Shown here piece after piece: positions 7,375-15,557 of a stretch of DNA of 33,462 nt. The DNA comes from Candidatus Rokuibacteriota bacterium. GTDB lineage: Bacteria; Methylomirabilota; Methylomirabilia; Rokubacteriales; CSP1-6. Made by a program: the position numbers and the translations under genes. The notes under the pieces were generated by a model, which did no database searches, had not been told where the DNA came from, and saw only the letters and a list, made by a program, of their open reading frames with translations. The first letter of the stretch is position 1. Each line of letters begins with the position of its first letter. The stretch covers positions 1 to 33,462 of the forward strand of contig JAUSJX010000138.1 of assembly GCA_030647435.1 (NCBI GenBank), given 5' to 3'.

Positions 7375-8559
7375 ATGCCAATACCGTTCAACAAACCCTT
7401 CATGACAGGCAAGGAACTCTGGTACATCGCCCAAGCTCACGCCGCTGGTCATCTTGCCGGCGATGGCGGTTTCACCAAGAGATGTAACGCTTGGCTGATG
7501 GAGCGGACTGGCGCCCGAGAAGCACTCCTTACCAATTCTTGTACTGCGGGATTGGAGATGGCTGCGATCCTCGCCGGAATCGAGCCCGGAGACGAAGTCA
7601 TCATGCCGTCTTTCACTTTTGTCTCCACGGCAAACGCGTTCGTGCTGCGCGGCGCAGTGCCGGTCTTCGTGGACATCCGACCGGACACACTCAATATTGA
7701 CGAGTCAAGAATTGAGGCGGCCATAACTCCGCGAACCAAAGTGATCGTTCCTGTCCACTATGCCGGCGTAGGATGCGAGATGGACGTGATCATGGAAATA
7801 GCGCATCGCCGCAATCTGCTAGTCATTGAGGATGCGGCACAGGGCATCATGTCAACCTACAAGGGCCGACCGCTCGGGAGCATTGGTCATCTGAGCGCGC
7901 TGTCATTCCACGAGACTAAAAATATTATCTCCGGCGAAGGCGGTGCCTTGCTCATCAACGATCCGCGTTTCATCGAGCGCGCCGAGATTATCCGTGAGAA
8001 GGGTACCAATCGGAGCCAGTTCTTCCGAGGGCAAGTGGACAAGTACACCTGGGTCGATATCGGCTCTTCGTACCTGCCGGGCGAAATACTGGCCGCCTTT
8101 CTTTGGGCCCAAATGGAGGAGGCCGATGCCATCACGCGGCGCCGCCTTGAGATATGGGCGATCTACCACCACTGGCTTGCGTCGTGCGAGCAGGCAGGCA
8201 AGGCACGCCGCCCTGTAGTTCCGAAAGATCGGACGCATAACGCCCACATGTATTACCTCCTACTACCCAATCTGGAGGCGCGCACGATATTCATCAACCG
8301 ACTGAAACAGCAAGGAATCCAGACCGTCTTCCACTACGTTCCATTGCACTCGTCACCGATGGGGTTACGCCACGGCCGTGCTTCGGGAGAACTCGCGAAC
8401 ACGTCAGCCGTGAGCGAGCGCCTGGTTCGACTTCCCTTATGGTTGGGACTTGAGGAGAGCTTACCAGAGGTCGTTAGGGAGATCATCAGCACTCTGGACA
8501 GTTTAGGGTCGGTCGAATCCGTCATGAGCCCCACACCGGCACGAGCCGAGGTAAGCTGA
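7375..8559 (+). CDS. wecE: dTDP-4-amino-4,6-dideoxygalactose transaminase (WecE/RffA)
   Basis: 394 residues, ATG 7375 preceded by AGGGGAG at good spacing. The protein is close to Escherichia coli WecE from memory: PFNKPFMTGKEL at the start, GDGGFTKRC, PGDEVIMPSFTFVSTANAFV (71-90), EDAAQG (152-157), the PLP lysine in SFHETKN (K182), EKGTNRSQFFRGQVDKYTW and HNAHMYYLLL. WecE moves an amino group from glutamate to dTDP-4-keto-6-deoxyglucose, giving dTDP-Fuc4N for surface polysaccharide. It is cytosolic and a fold-type I DegT/DnrJ/EryC1 enzyme. A C-terminal extension of about 15 residues is not conserved. GC content drops here compared with the upstream genes, a hint of transfer. Confidence 0.92.
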   Translation: MPIPFNKPFMTGKELWYIAQAHAAGHLAGDGGFTKRCNAWLMERTGAREALLTNSCTAGLEMAAILAGIEPGDEVIMPSFTFVSTANAFVLRGAVPVFVDIRPDTLNIDESRIEAAITPRTKVIVPVHYAGVGCEMDVIMEIAHRRNLLVIEDAAQGIMSTYKGRPLGSIGHLSALSFHETKNIISGEGGALLINDPRFIERAEIIREKGTNRSQFFRGQVDKYTWVDIGSSYLPGEILAAFLWAQMEEADAITRRRLEIWAIYHHWLASCEQAGKARRPVVPKDRTHNAHMYYLLLPNLEARTIFINRLKQQGIQTVFHYVPLHSSPMGLRHGRASGELANTSAVSERLVRLPLWLGLEESLPEVVREIISTLDSLGSVESVMSPTPARAEVS

Positions 8560-8642
8560 ATTCCATCGCAAGTCGAGCTTCACACACCAGGGTTTGCTGG
8601 CCCCAAAAGTTCGGAAGTTTCTAACTTAGCTCGGAAATCCCA

Positions 8643-9515
8643 CTAGCTAAGTTTTTTCGCAACGAGCAGCAAAGAACCGCCGGCAGGGAATGTAACTCCG
8701 AGTCGGATCAATGCTCGCTCTACAGTGAGCGCTTTCTCCAGCAGCGTGTTCGCCACGCCCGTAATTTTTAACTCCTCCAGGGGATCGAATTCCGCGAGCG
8801 GCTTACGTTTGCGGAAACGGGCCAGCATGAGTAGAGGCAACAACAAAGACACGAAAGACAATGCCTTCTCGACCACAAAACCGGCCCGTTCGACCTTGGT
8901 TCTAAGTTCAGGCAATGTGTAACGACGCACGTGGCAAGCGTATTCGTCCTGCCGACTCCATAGGAATGGGTGCTGCGGCACCGTTAGAATCACTCCGCCG
9001 CCCTTACATACCGCTTGATGCATTCTGGAGAGTACCTCTTCGTCTTCGTGGATATGTTCAAGCACGTCGAACGCCCCGATCACATCAAACTCTTCCTCGA
9101 AAGGGATAAGGCGGGCGTCCATCTGAAAGAGTCTTGACGTGTGGGCACGTTCCGCTGCAAACTCCAATCCTGCGCTCTGAATTTCACTTCCGGACAGCTT
9201 CAGATGTGGTAGTGCATCAGCTATTCCCGACAAGACAAAACCCGTTCCACAGCCTATCTCCAGGAGGCTGTTGGCATTTGGAAAATAACGCCGTAACGCC
9301 CACATGATCAGCTGGCTGCGTGCGCGGAACCAGAAGTTTCTGGCTTCCAAGTTCGCCAGTTCCGCGAAATACTCCGATCTGAAGCCGGCGTTGTCTTCCG
9401 CATTGTTTGAGGCGAATGAGAGAAAGCCGTTGATCATTTCTGGGCTTTCGCCACAGTACGAACATTGCCAGTCAACCCGCTCAATCTTAGAGCCGCATTT
9501 GTAGCAGAGCTTCAT
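8643..9515 (-). CDS. SAM-dependent methyltransferase with an N-terminal zinc ribbon
   Basis: 290 residues from ATG 9515 (text MKLCYKCGSKI); the frame is open for 20 more codons upstream. Two CxxC knuckles (CYKCG and CSYCG, residues ~4-22) form a zinc ribbon. Then come FWFRARSQLI, motif I LLEIGCGTGFVL, an acidic residue in GSEIQ, the FDVIGAFDVLEHIHEDEE motif IV region, GGGVILTVPQHPFLWS and a YTLPEL-RTKVERAGF helix. This layout matches Methyltransf_23/11 enzymes of surface-polysaccharide clusters that modify a lipid-linked glycan or sugar. It is convergent with wecE (83 bases between stops) and clearly less GC-rich than most of the window, which suggests separate acquisition. Confidence 0.82.
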   Translation of the reverse strand: MKLCYKCGSKIERVDWQCSYCGESPEMINGFLSFASNNAEDNAGFRSEYFAELANLEARNFWFRARSQLIMWALRRYFPNANSLLEIGCGTGFVLSGIADALPHLKLSGSEIQSAGLEFAAERAHTSRLFQMDARLIPFEEEFDVIGAFDVLEHIHEDEEVLSRMHQAVCKGGGVILTVPQHPFLWSRQDEYACHVRRYTLPELRTKVERAGFVVEKALSFVSLLLPLLMLARFRKRKPLAEFDPLEELKITGVANTLLEKALTVERALIRLGVTFPAGGSLLLVAKKLS

Positions 9516-9611
9516 GGCTTGCTTGTTGAAGCCAAATAGCTTTCGCGGCTGGAAGACGCCTTCCGAAACACCCAATCGTCTTGTGGAAAAAACAGTAATC
9601 TTTCCATAGAA

Positions 9612-9881
9612 CTAGTCGAAGTCGCTCCTGGCCCGCCAGTTGAGCCGTGTCCGGGTCAGCGTTGCAACTATCTTGGTGGTGTAACCGCTGCGACCCTTGT
9701 CGAGCTTCACGTAGTTCTCGCCGTAGACGGACTCCAAGCGGTAGCGGCCGCCTGGACCGCACAATAGCAGCAGGCCGACCTCACCGGCCTCGCCTTCGAC
9801 GAACGCGTTGGCCTCCTCGTCGAGGCCCGGGGGGATCCCGGGAGAACAAGCGCCTGGGCCGCGCCCTCCAAGAGGCCTAGC
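9612..9881 (-). pseudogene. Unidentified gene remnant (3' part only)
   Basis: A minus-strand frame is open from after a TGA at 9884-9882 to TAG at 9614-9612 and has no ATG. Its last 60 residues (GLDEEANAFVEGEAGEVGLL, then CGPGGRYRLESVYGENYVKL and a basic tail) are protein-like. Frames further upstream on the same strand also look coding in pieces (VVDRLETHLRKHELGLLEG), consistent with a frameshifted gene of perhaps 130 codons up to about 10050. I do not recognise the family. Confidence 0.35.
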
Positions 9882-10092
9882 TCATGCTTTCGCAGGTGTG
9901 TCTCGAGGCGATCGACTACCCGGCCCCGCGTCCACCTCGCGGTTCGAGAAAAAACCCCTGCCGAGCGCCTGTGCGAGCTTCGCATCGCATCCGAACATGT
10001 TCAACAGTTGGCTTGAACATCACAAAGTGGAACACGCCGCGGGCGGCTCCTTGGCAGCGCTGTCACCGCCGCACCGGGACTCGCAATCAGCG

Positions 10093-11820
10093 TCAGCGCA
10101 CGATAAGGCCAGTCGGCGCCAGGGGCGGCGAGCCGCCTCCGGCCGAAAGCTCGTAAGCGCCAATAGCCCACGCCGCTCCTTGGGGTCGCGGCGTCCCTAC
10201 GATGTCCTTCGCAATATCAATTCCGTAGAGAGAGAGGAACGTATCATAGACCGCGCTCCGCGCGTTGGACTTAAGAATGGGAGAAGCACTTGTCGGTCGA
10301 TAATTCGCGTCTAAAAGCGCCGACCCCTGCTTGCTGTGCACCTCTTGCGTGTGGCTCTGCATCGTAGTCAACGAGATGATCGCCGCGTCCGCTCCATAGA
10401 GAAGTCGCGCTGTGCCATCGTAGAAATTGTAGTCGAACTTGTTCGTGCCCCAATTCGTCGGCACATGGTTCATCGGCAGGCCACCAGCGGTTTTGATGAG
10501 GTTCCCGGTCACTTCGTAATAGCCCGAGCCATCCCAGAGCACCCCACCGAGCGAGCCCGTGATGAGCGTGTTATCCACGAGGTAGACGCGATAATTCTGC
10601 TGCCCCGCCACGAGATAGCCGCCAGTCGTTCCGTCGGCGGTCATGTTCACGACGACATTGCCGATGGCGTACCAATCGCCGGCCGGCGTTTGCGGCGAGT
10701 CGGTGTGGTTGCCGCTCGCCCGCATTCCCAGCGTGCCGTCATGGATGTAGTTGAACAGCCGCCAGATATTGTGGCCGCCGAAGCTGGACGTGGTGACGGT
10801 GGGGGTTGCCGTGTGGCCCGTCTGCGACGAGCCGGAATACACCCCGTTCGCAAAGGTGTAGTACGGCCCCATATCGTTCTGCGAGATGATGACATCTCGG
10901 ACCTGTTTCGTCGAGACCGCCGCATCCATGTCTTCGTGGATGTGGTTGAAGCCGATGTAAATATGGTGCGCCCACTGGCTCTGATCCGAGATGAAGTCCG
11001 CACCGACCTGCATCCCCTGGCCGCCGTTGTGGTGGATGTGGTTGTTCAGAATCCAGATGTAGGAGTTGCCACCCGACCCCATCTGCAACCCGTGAAACTT
11101 GTTGTCAATGGCCGAGGTGTAGTTGCCCGCATGGTGAATCTCATTGTTGTAGATCACCAAGTAACTACCGAGCCCGTCTATGAGCGAGCTATATTGCCCA
11201 TACGCCGGACCGAGGTTGTTATTCCGCAGGACCGCATGATCCCCGGAGAGAGTCACGCGCATATCGGCGTCAATGGCGGGGTTCGCGAGCGCCTGTGCGC
11301 CAGTCCCGAACGTAAAGCCCTCGATGATGTAGTAGCTGCCATCGACCTTGAACTGGCGATCGGAGCCTACACTATTCCACGGCAAGCCGCGAATGCTCGG
11401 CGAGCCTACGCCTCGAAAGAAGACCGGATGGCCCGCGGTCCCAGCGAACGCGACGGCAGTCGGCCCGGCGAAGTTGAAGACATAGGGCCCGCCGTGGACT
11501 TCGACCACCGAATCGGGCGCCAGCGCATTCTCGGGATTGCACCCGCCGCAGCTCACGTTGATGTTCCCCGGAAACGTCATGCGGGGCTTGGCCGGCCAGC
11601 CGTTCGGGTTCGCGGTATCCGTCGCGGCCCCGCTGGTGTTGTCCACGTAGTAGAACCCCGTGACGGCGCCTGTCCACGGCGACGGCACGGCGGGCGCCAC
11701 CTCGTTTATCCCGAAGGGCGGGGCCGGGATGCCGATCGGCGGCGTCCAAGCGCTTGCCGAAGTGCCGGCGCCAAAGAGAACAGCGATTGTGAGTGCTACA
11801 AACCCGGTAGCCTTCCTCAT
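10093..11820 (-). CDS. Secreted right-handed parallel beta-helix protein
   Basis: 575 residues from ATG 11820, with GGGAGGGAG about ten bases upstream. A signal peptide (MRKATGFVALTIAVLFGAG, cleavage near ASA) is followed by a Pro-rich linker with YYVDNTSGAATDTANPNGW, the common entry of beta-helix (NosD/DUF1565-like) domains. Repeating short strands with turns at Asn/Gly/His follow over residues ~110-510: FTFGTGAQALANP, YNNEIHHAGNYTS, ILNNHIHHNGGQGMQ, FNHIHEDMDAAVS, DNTLITGSLGG. The protein ends with SPPLAPTGL, a linker often seen before FN3 domains, so the tail may be lost. Such proteins bind or cleave polysaccharide; no catalytic residues can be assigned. It lies 68 bases downstream of the large FN3/IPT gene and is probably co-transcribed with it from the riboswitch-controlled promoter. 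Confidence 0.78.
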   Translation of the reverse strand: MRKATGFVALTIAVLFGAGTSASAWTPPIGIPAPPFGINEVAPAVPSPWTGAVTGFYYVDNTSGAATDTANPNGWPAKPRMTFPGNINVSCGGCNPENALAPDSVVEVHGGPYVFNFAGPTAVAFAGTAGHPVFFRGVGSPSIRGLPWNSVGSDRQFKVDGSYYIIEGFTFGTGAQALANPAIDADMRVTLSGDHAVLRNNNLGPAYGQYSSLIDGLGSYLVIYNNEIHHAGNYTSAIDNKFHGLQMGSGGNSYIWILNNHIHHNGGQGMQVGADFISDQSQWAHHIYIGFNHIHEDMDAAVSTKQVRDVIISQNDMGPYYTFANGVYSGSSQTGHTATPTVTTSSFGGHNIWRLFNYIHDGTLGMRASGNHTDSPQTPAGDWYAIGNVVVNMTADGTTGGYLVAGQQNYRVYLVDNTLITGSLGGVLWDGSGYYEVTGNLIKTAGGLPMNHVPTNWGTNKFDYNFYDGTARLLYGADAAIISLTTMQSHTQEVHSKQGSALLDANYRPTSASPILKSNARSAVYDTFLSLYGIDIAKDIVGTPRPQGAAWAIGAYELSAGGGSPPLAPTGLIVR

Positions 11821-11888
11821 TTTCAGTTTCTCCCTCCCCGCCTCCGGCGGATTAAATGCTGGAAGCGGTCGCATGCCTGAGCTGCAGT

Positions 11889-14202
11889 TCATTTCTTCCT
11901 GCCTTTGCTGAAGCTCGCCGTCACGGACATCGCCGTATTCAGCGTCACGGTACACGTGCTGGTGCCACTGCAGCCCCCGCCGCTCCAACCGTTGAAGTGG
12001 GTGCCACGCCCGCGCACCGCCGTCATGGTCACGACTGAGCCGCTCGCGTCGCTTGCCGAAAAAGTCGAGTCGCAGTTCTGATCCCTCCCGGGCTGCTGCT
12101 GACACTGCCCGGCCCCTGCTTGCTCACTTTGAAAGTATACGTGGGTAACGCGGCAAAGGTTGCAGTCACGGTCAACAACCCGTTACCGGCCAGGGTACAC
12201 GGGTCGGTGCTGCTGCAGGCGCCACTGGACCAGCCGCTGAAAGTCGATCCAGACGCGGGAGTGGCTGCAAGGGTGGCCGCCGTGCCCGCTGGGTAGGTGT
12301 AGGAGCAGGCTGTGCCACAGTTGATGCCGGCAGAGCTATTTCCTACGGTCTCGGCTGCGGTGCCGACCTTGGCTGCCGTGAGGGTGGATCCTCCGGAAGG
12401 GCTGCCGCAGGCCAGATTGGAAAAGCTCGAAGTCCCGGCACTGTTGACTGCCGCCACCTGGTAGCAATAGGTCGTTCCCACGGATGCGGTGGCGTCGGTG
12501 TACGATACGGCTCCGATCGGGGTCTGCGCGATCTGCGTATACGTTCCGGTAGTGCCCACCGCTCTCTGGATGATGAAACTCGCCTGGCCACCAGAATTGT
12601 CGACCCAACTCAGAGCGAGTTGCGCCGTTGTGGCTACTGAAGGCCCGACAATCGTCACCGCCGTCGCCGTCGAGCCGTCCGCAAAGGTTGCCGTCAGCGT
12701 CAGCGTCCGGCCCGGCAGGAACTCGGCGGCCTGATAATCCGAGGCGAACAGGACGAAGCTCCCCCCGTCGGCCACCGGGAAGTTCACCGCCATCGTCCCC
12801 GGCGCGTTCAGCACCGCCCCGTCCAGCGTCGGCGCCACCGCCAACACCCAGTACCCGCTCCCGCTGCTCGTGTCCCAGGTCCCCGGCGCGTTGCTGTCCA
12901 GCCGAAGGCCCGTCACCCTCCGTCCCCCGGGCGCGCTCAGAGTCGCCGTCAGCGTGCCGTCCAGCGCCCCGTCCGCGCCTAGCGCCGTATTGCCCTGCCC
13001 CACCCGATCTCGCAGCTTGCCATTATAGGCCAGCGTCAGCTTCGCAGGCGCCGCGCTCACCACCGTGAATCCTCCGGGAAGCGTCGCAGTGCTGCCGCTC
13101 GAGCTCGTCACCGTCACGTTCCGCGCTCCCAGCGTCGTCCCGCTGCTGATCGTCAGCGTTGCCGTCAGCTGCGTCGCGGACACCATCGCCACATTACTGA
13201 CCGTGACGCCCACTCCGCTGACGCTCACCGTCACGCCTGCGGCGAATCCGGATCCATTGATCGTCACCGGCACCGTCGCGCCCGCCGCGCCCTGCGTCGG
13301 GGCCACGGAGCTGACCGTCATGGGCGCAACCACCGTGAAGCCCCCGGTCAGCGTGCCACCGACACCGCCCGTGTTCGCCACCGTCACGCTGCGGGTTCCC
13401 AGCGCTGTTCCGCTGGCGATCGTCAGCGTCGCCGTCAGCTGCGTCGCCGACTTCACCGTCACGTTGCTCGACGTGACGCCGGTCCCGCTGACGCTCACCG
13501 TCACGCCTGTGGCGAATCCGGATCCATTGATCGTCACTGGCACCGTCGCGCCCACCGCGCCCTGATTCGGCGTGACGGACGTGACTGTCGGTGCAGGCGG
13601 CGCTGTCGCAAACGTCGCCGTCGTGGTGACTGACCCGTTTCCGACCAGCGTACACGGAGCAGTCCCGCTGCAGCCGCCGCCTGACCAGCTGCTGAAAGTC
13701 GATCCGGAAGAGGGAGTGACCGTCAAGGTGACGACCTTCCCAGCTGGGTAGGTGTAGGAACAGGTCGCCCCGCAGGTGATTCCGGCAGGGCTGCTTGCTA
13801 CGGTCCCCACTCCGGTACCGGCCTTGGCCGTCGTCAGCGTGAATCCACCGGATGGGCGCCGCAGGCGAGGTTGGAAAAGGCGGACTCCCCGTCACTATTG
13901 ACTGCAGCCACTTGGTAGCAGTAGGTCGTTCCTAACGAGACCGCCGTGTCGGCGTACGATACGACTCCGACGGGGAGCTGGCCGATCTGGGTATACGGCC
14001 CGCCAGTGCCCGTCGCTCTCTGGATGATGAAACCTGCCTGGCCGCCCGAGTTGTCGACCCAACTCAGATTGAGTTGCTGCGCCGTGGCTACTGCAGGCCC
14101 CACAACGAGGCTGAGGCTGACCAGAGCGAACAGGAGGATCGGGCGCGATTGCCTGACCCAGAGCGGGCCGAGCGTGTGAAGGACATGCGGTGCTCGGAAC
14201 AC
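11889..14202 (-). pseudogene. Large secreted FN3 / InlB-repeat / IPT protein with two frameshifts
   Basis: The GTG start at 14202 is chosen because AGGGGGG lies seven bases upstream. A signal peptide (ILLFALVSLSLVVGPAVATA) is followed by an FN3-like domain (LSWVDNSGGQAGFIIQRATG to SAFSNLACG). A one-base deletion near 13856 shifts the frame. The next text is an InlB-type repeat (GTVASSPAGITCGATCSYTY), then two IPT/TIG domains (VTSVTPNQGAVGATVPVTIN and a near copy) and a ~130-residue beta domain (LTLAYNGKLRDRVGQGNTAL). A second FN3 and two more InlB-type repeats follow. A two-base insertion near 12078 shifts the frame again; the continuation (CDSTFSASDASGSVV, FNGWSGGGCSG) ends at TGA 11891-11889. 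Corrected, it has about 770 residues: a surface or matrix protein, perhaps an adhesin. The frameshifts may be real, phase-variable or assembly errors. Confidence 0.75.
13085..13570 (-). repeat. Tandem IPT/TIG domain-encoding repeats
   Basis: Two adjacent units of about 245 bases encode nearly the same IPT/TIG immunoglobulin-like domain, with shared stretches such as GATVPVTINGSGFA, GVTVSVSG and ATQLTATLTI. The DNA itself is highly similar, pointing to recent duplication inside the gene. Confidence 0.75.
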
Positions 14203-14261
14203 GATGATCCCCCCTGTATTGCGGAAGACCACCGTTTCCCCGGCGGGCCAGTTCGCCCTTC

Positions 14262-14338
14262 CTTCGGCAGCCCGGCCATCAGGCCCATCGCCTGATCCGT
14301 GGCTTTGCGTCCTCACCTCACGGTGAGTTTGCCCTTAT
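14262..14338 (-). promoter_or_regulatory. c-di-GMP-I (GEMM-I) riboswitch
   Basis: On the minus strand the leader reads GGGCAAAC (14334-14327), a short hairpin with GTGA loop flanked by CTCACC and GGTGAG, then GGACGCAAAGCC (14312-14301), ACGGATC, a second hairpin (CAGGC..GCCTG), and ATGGCCGGGCTGCC (to 14266). These are the conserved blocks of the GEMM-I aptamer in order: P1 5' strand, tetraloop hairpin, GACGCAAAGCCA core, receptor hairpin and closing GGxTGCC. It ends about 60 bases before the GTG of the FN3/IPT gene. It should sense cyclic di-GMP and control that gene and the beta-helix gene downstream; whether ligand turns expression on or off cannot be read with confidence. Confidence 0.88.
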
Positions 14339-14507
14339 CGGGAAGAGGTCTCCGCGCTGAGATCTCTCTATGCGAGAATCGCGCCCGAGCTTCAGCGGGT
14401 GAGGTTTCCCGCTCGTTAGGTGCAAAAAAAACAGGTAGTTATCGCGGAGCCGGACAAGACGCCCGCCCGGCGAAAATTCTCTGAAATCAGTCATTGGGCC
14501 GCCACAT

Positions 14508-14542
14508 TGACATGCAGTGTCCATCCGCTGACATACAATGTC
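14508..14542. promoter_or_regulatory. Paired palindromic motif, candidate tandem operator
   Basis: TGACATGCAGTGTC (14508-14521) and TGACATACAATGTC (14529-14542) are two copies of a 14-mer whose core GACAT-N3-ATGTC is an inverted repeat, perfect in the second copy. The centres are 21 bp apart, two helical turns, so both would face the same side of DNA. They lie 116 bases upstream of cysD. A dimeric regulator site pair is one reading; multiple terminal repeats of a lost insertion sequence (as in IS21-type ends) is another. Confidence 0.45.
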
Positions 14543-14657
14543 TTCGCTGGTACGCTAGAATTGTTGGGGTACCACTGTGGAACATCAGGCTAGGATCTTC
14601 AGGGGTCGGCTCAGGGACTTTTACTGCGTGATCTGACAGGGATGATGAGGTCCTGGC

Positions 14658-15557
14658 ATGACGCTGACGCACCTTCAGCAGCTCGAGGCCGAGAGCATTC
14701 ACATCATGCGGGAGGTGGTCGCCGAGGCCGACAAGCCGGTGATGCTCTACTCCATCGGCAAGGATAGCTCGGTGATGCTCCGTCTCGCCATGAAAGCGTT
14801 CCATCCCGCCAAGCCTCCGTTCCCGCTGCTCCACGTCGACACAACCTGGAAGTTCCGGGACATGTACACGTTCCGCGACCGTATGGTGAAAGAGCTCGGG
14901 ATCGATCTCATCGTGCACGTCAACCCTGAGGGATTGAAGATGCACATCAATCCCTTCGTCCACGGCTCGACCGTCCACACCGACATCATGAAGACGCAGG
15001 CGTTGAAGCAGGCGCTCGACACATACGGCTTCGACGCAGCATTCGGCGGCGCCCGCCGCGACGAGGAAAAGTCCCGGGCCAAGGAGCGGATCTTCTCCTT
15101 CCGCTCGACCCAGCATCACTGGGACCCCAAGAACCAGCGCCCCGAGCTGTGGCGCGTGTACAATTGCCGCAAGCACCAGCGCGAGAGCATCCGGGTCTTT
15201 CCGCTGTCCAACTGGACCGAGCTCGACGTGTGGCAGTACATCCACCGTGAGAGCATTCCCGTCGTGCCATTGTATTTCGCGAAGGAACGTCCCGTGGTCG
15301 AGCGCAACGGGGCCCTCATCCTGGTGGACGACGATCGCATGCCGCTCGGTGAGGGCGAAGGGCCAGTCATGCGCACGGTACGATTCCGCACACTCGGCTG
15401 CTATCCGCTGACGGGCGCCATCGAGTCGACGGCCGACACGGTCACCGCGATCATCCACGAGATGCTCCTGGCCAGGACGTCCGAGCGGCAGGGGCGGGTC
15501 ATCGATCACGACGCGACGGCCTCGATGGAGAAGAAGAAGCAGGAAGGATACTTCTAA
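14658..15557 (+). CDS. cysD: Sulfate adenylyltransferase subunit 2
   Basis: 299 residues, ATG 14658. The N-type ATP-pyrophosphatase PP-loop is [10 protein letters not shown] at 31-40, where SGGKDS is common and SIGKDSS is typical of CysD. Further family blocks are [82 protein letters not shown] and [15 protein letters not shown]. CysD makes adenosine 5'-phosphosulfate from ATP and sulfate, in a heterodimer with the GTPase CysN that drives the reaction; it is cytosolic. Its stop codon overlaps the cysNC start by one base (TAATG), so the two are translationally coupled. No assimilatory reductase gene (cysH) is present in the window. Confidence 0.96.
   Translation: MTLTHLQQLEAESIHIMREVVAEADKPVMLYSIGKDSSVMLRLAMKAFHPAKPPFPLLHVDTTWKFRDMYTFRDRMVKELGIDLIVHVNPEGLKMHINPFVHGSTVHTDIMKTQALKQALDTYGFDAAFGGARRDEEKSRAKERIFSFRSTQHHWDPKNQRPELWRVYNCRKHQRESIRVFPLSNWTELDVWQYIHRESIPVVPLYFAKERPVVERNGALILVDDDRMPLGEGEGPVMRTVRFRTLGCYPLTGAIESTADTVTAIIHEMLLARTSERQGRVIDHDATASMEKKKQEGYF

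Noticed and set aside
10336-11880. Long plus-strand open frame opposite the beta-helix gene
   Set aside because: Arg/Val/His-rich shadow text without domains, start site or signal peptide; the minus-strand frame has a ribosome site, signal peptide and repeat pattern.
13085-13570. Repeats in the FN3/IPT gene as a CRISPR or tandem array
   Set aside because: Units are ~245 bp, in frame, and encode IPT/TIG domains; there are no short repeats with unique spacers.
14507-14539. TTGACA (14507-14512) with TACAAT (14534-14539) as a sigma-70 promoter for cysD
   Set aside because: The spacer is 21 bp, too long for a good promoter, and both hexamers belong to the palindromic repeat pair, which explains them better.
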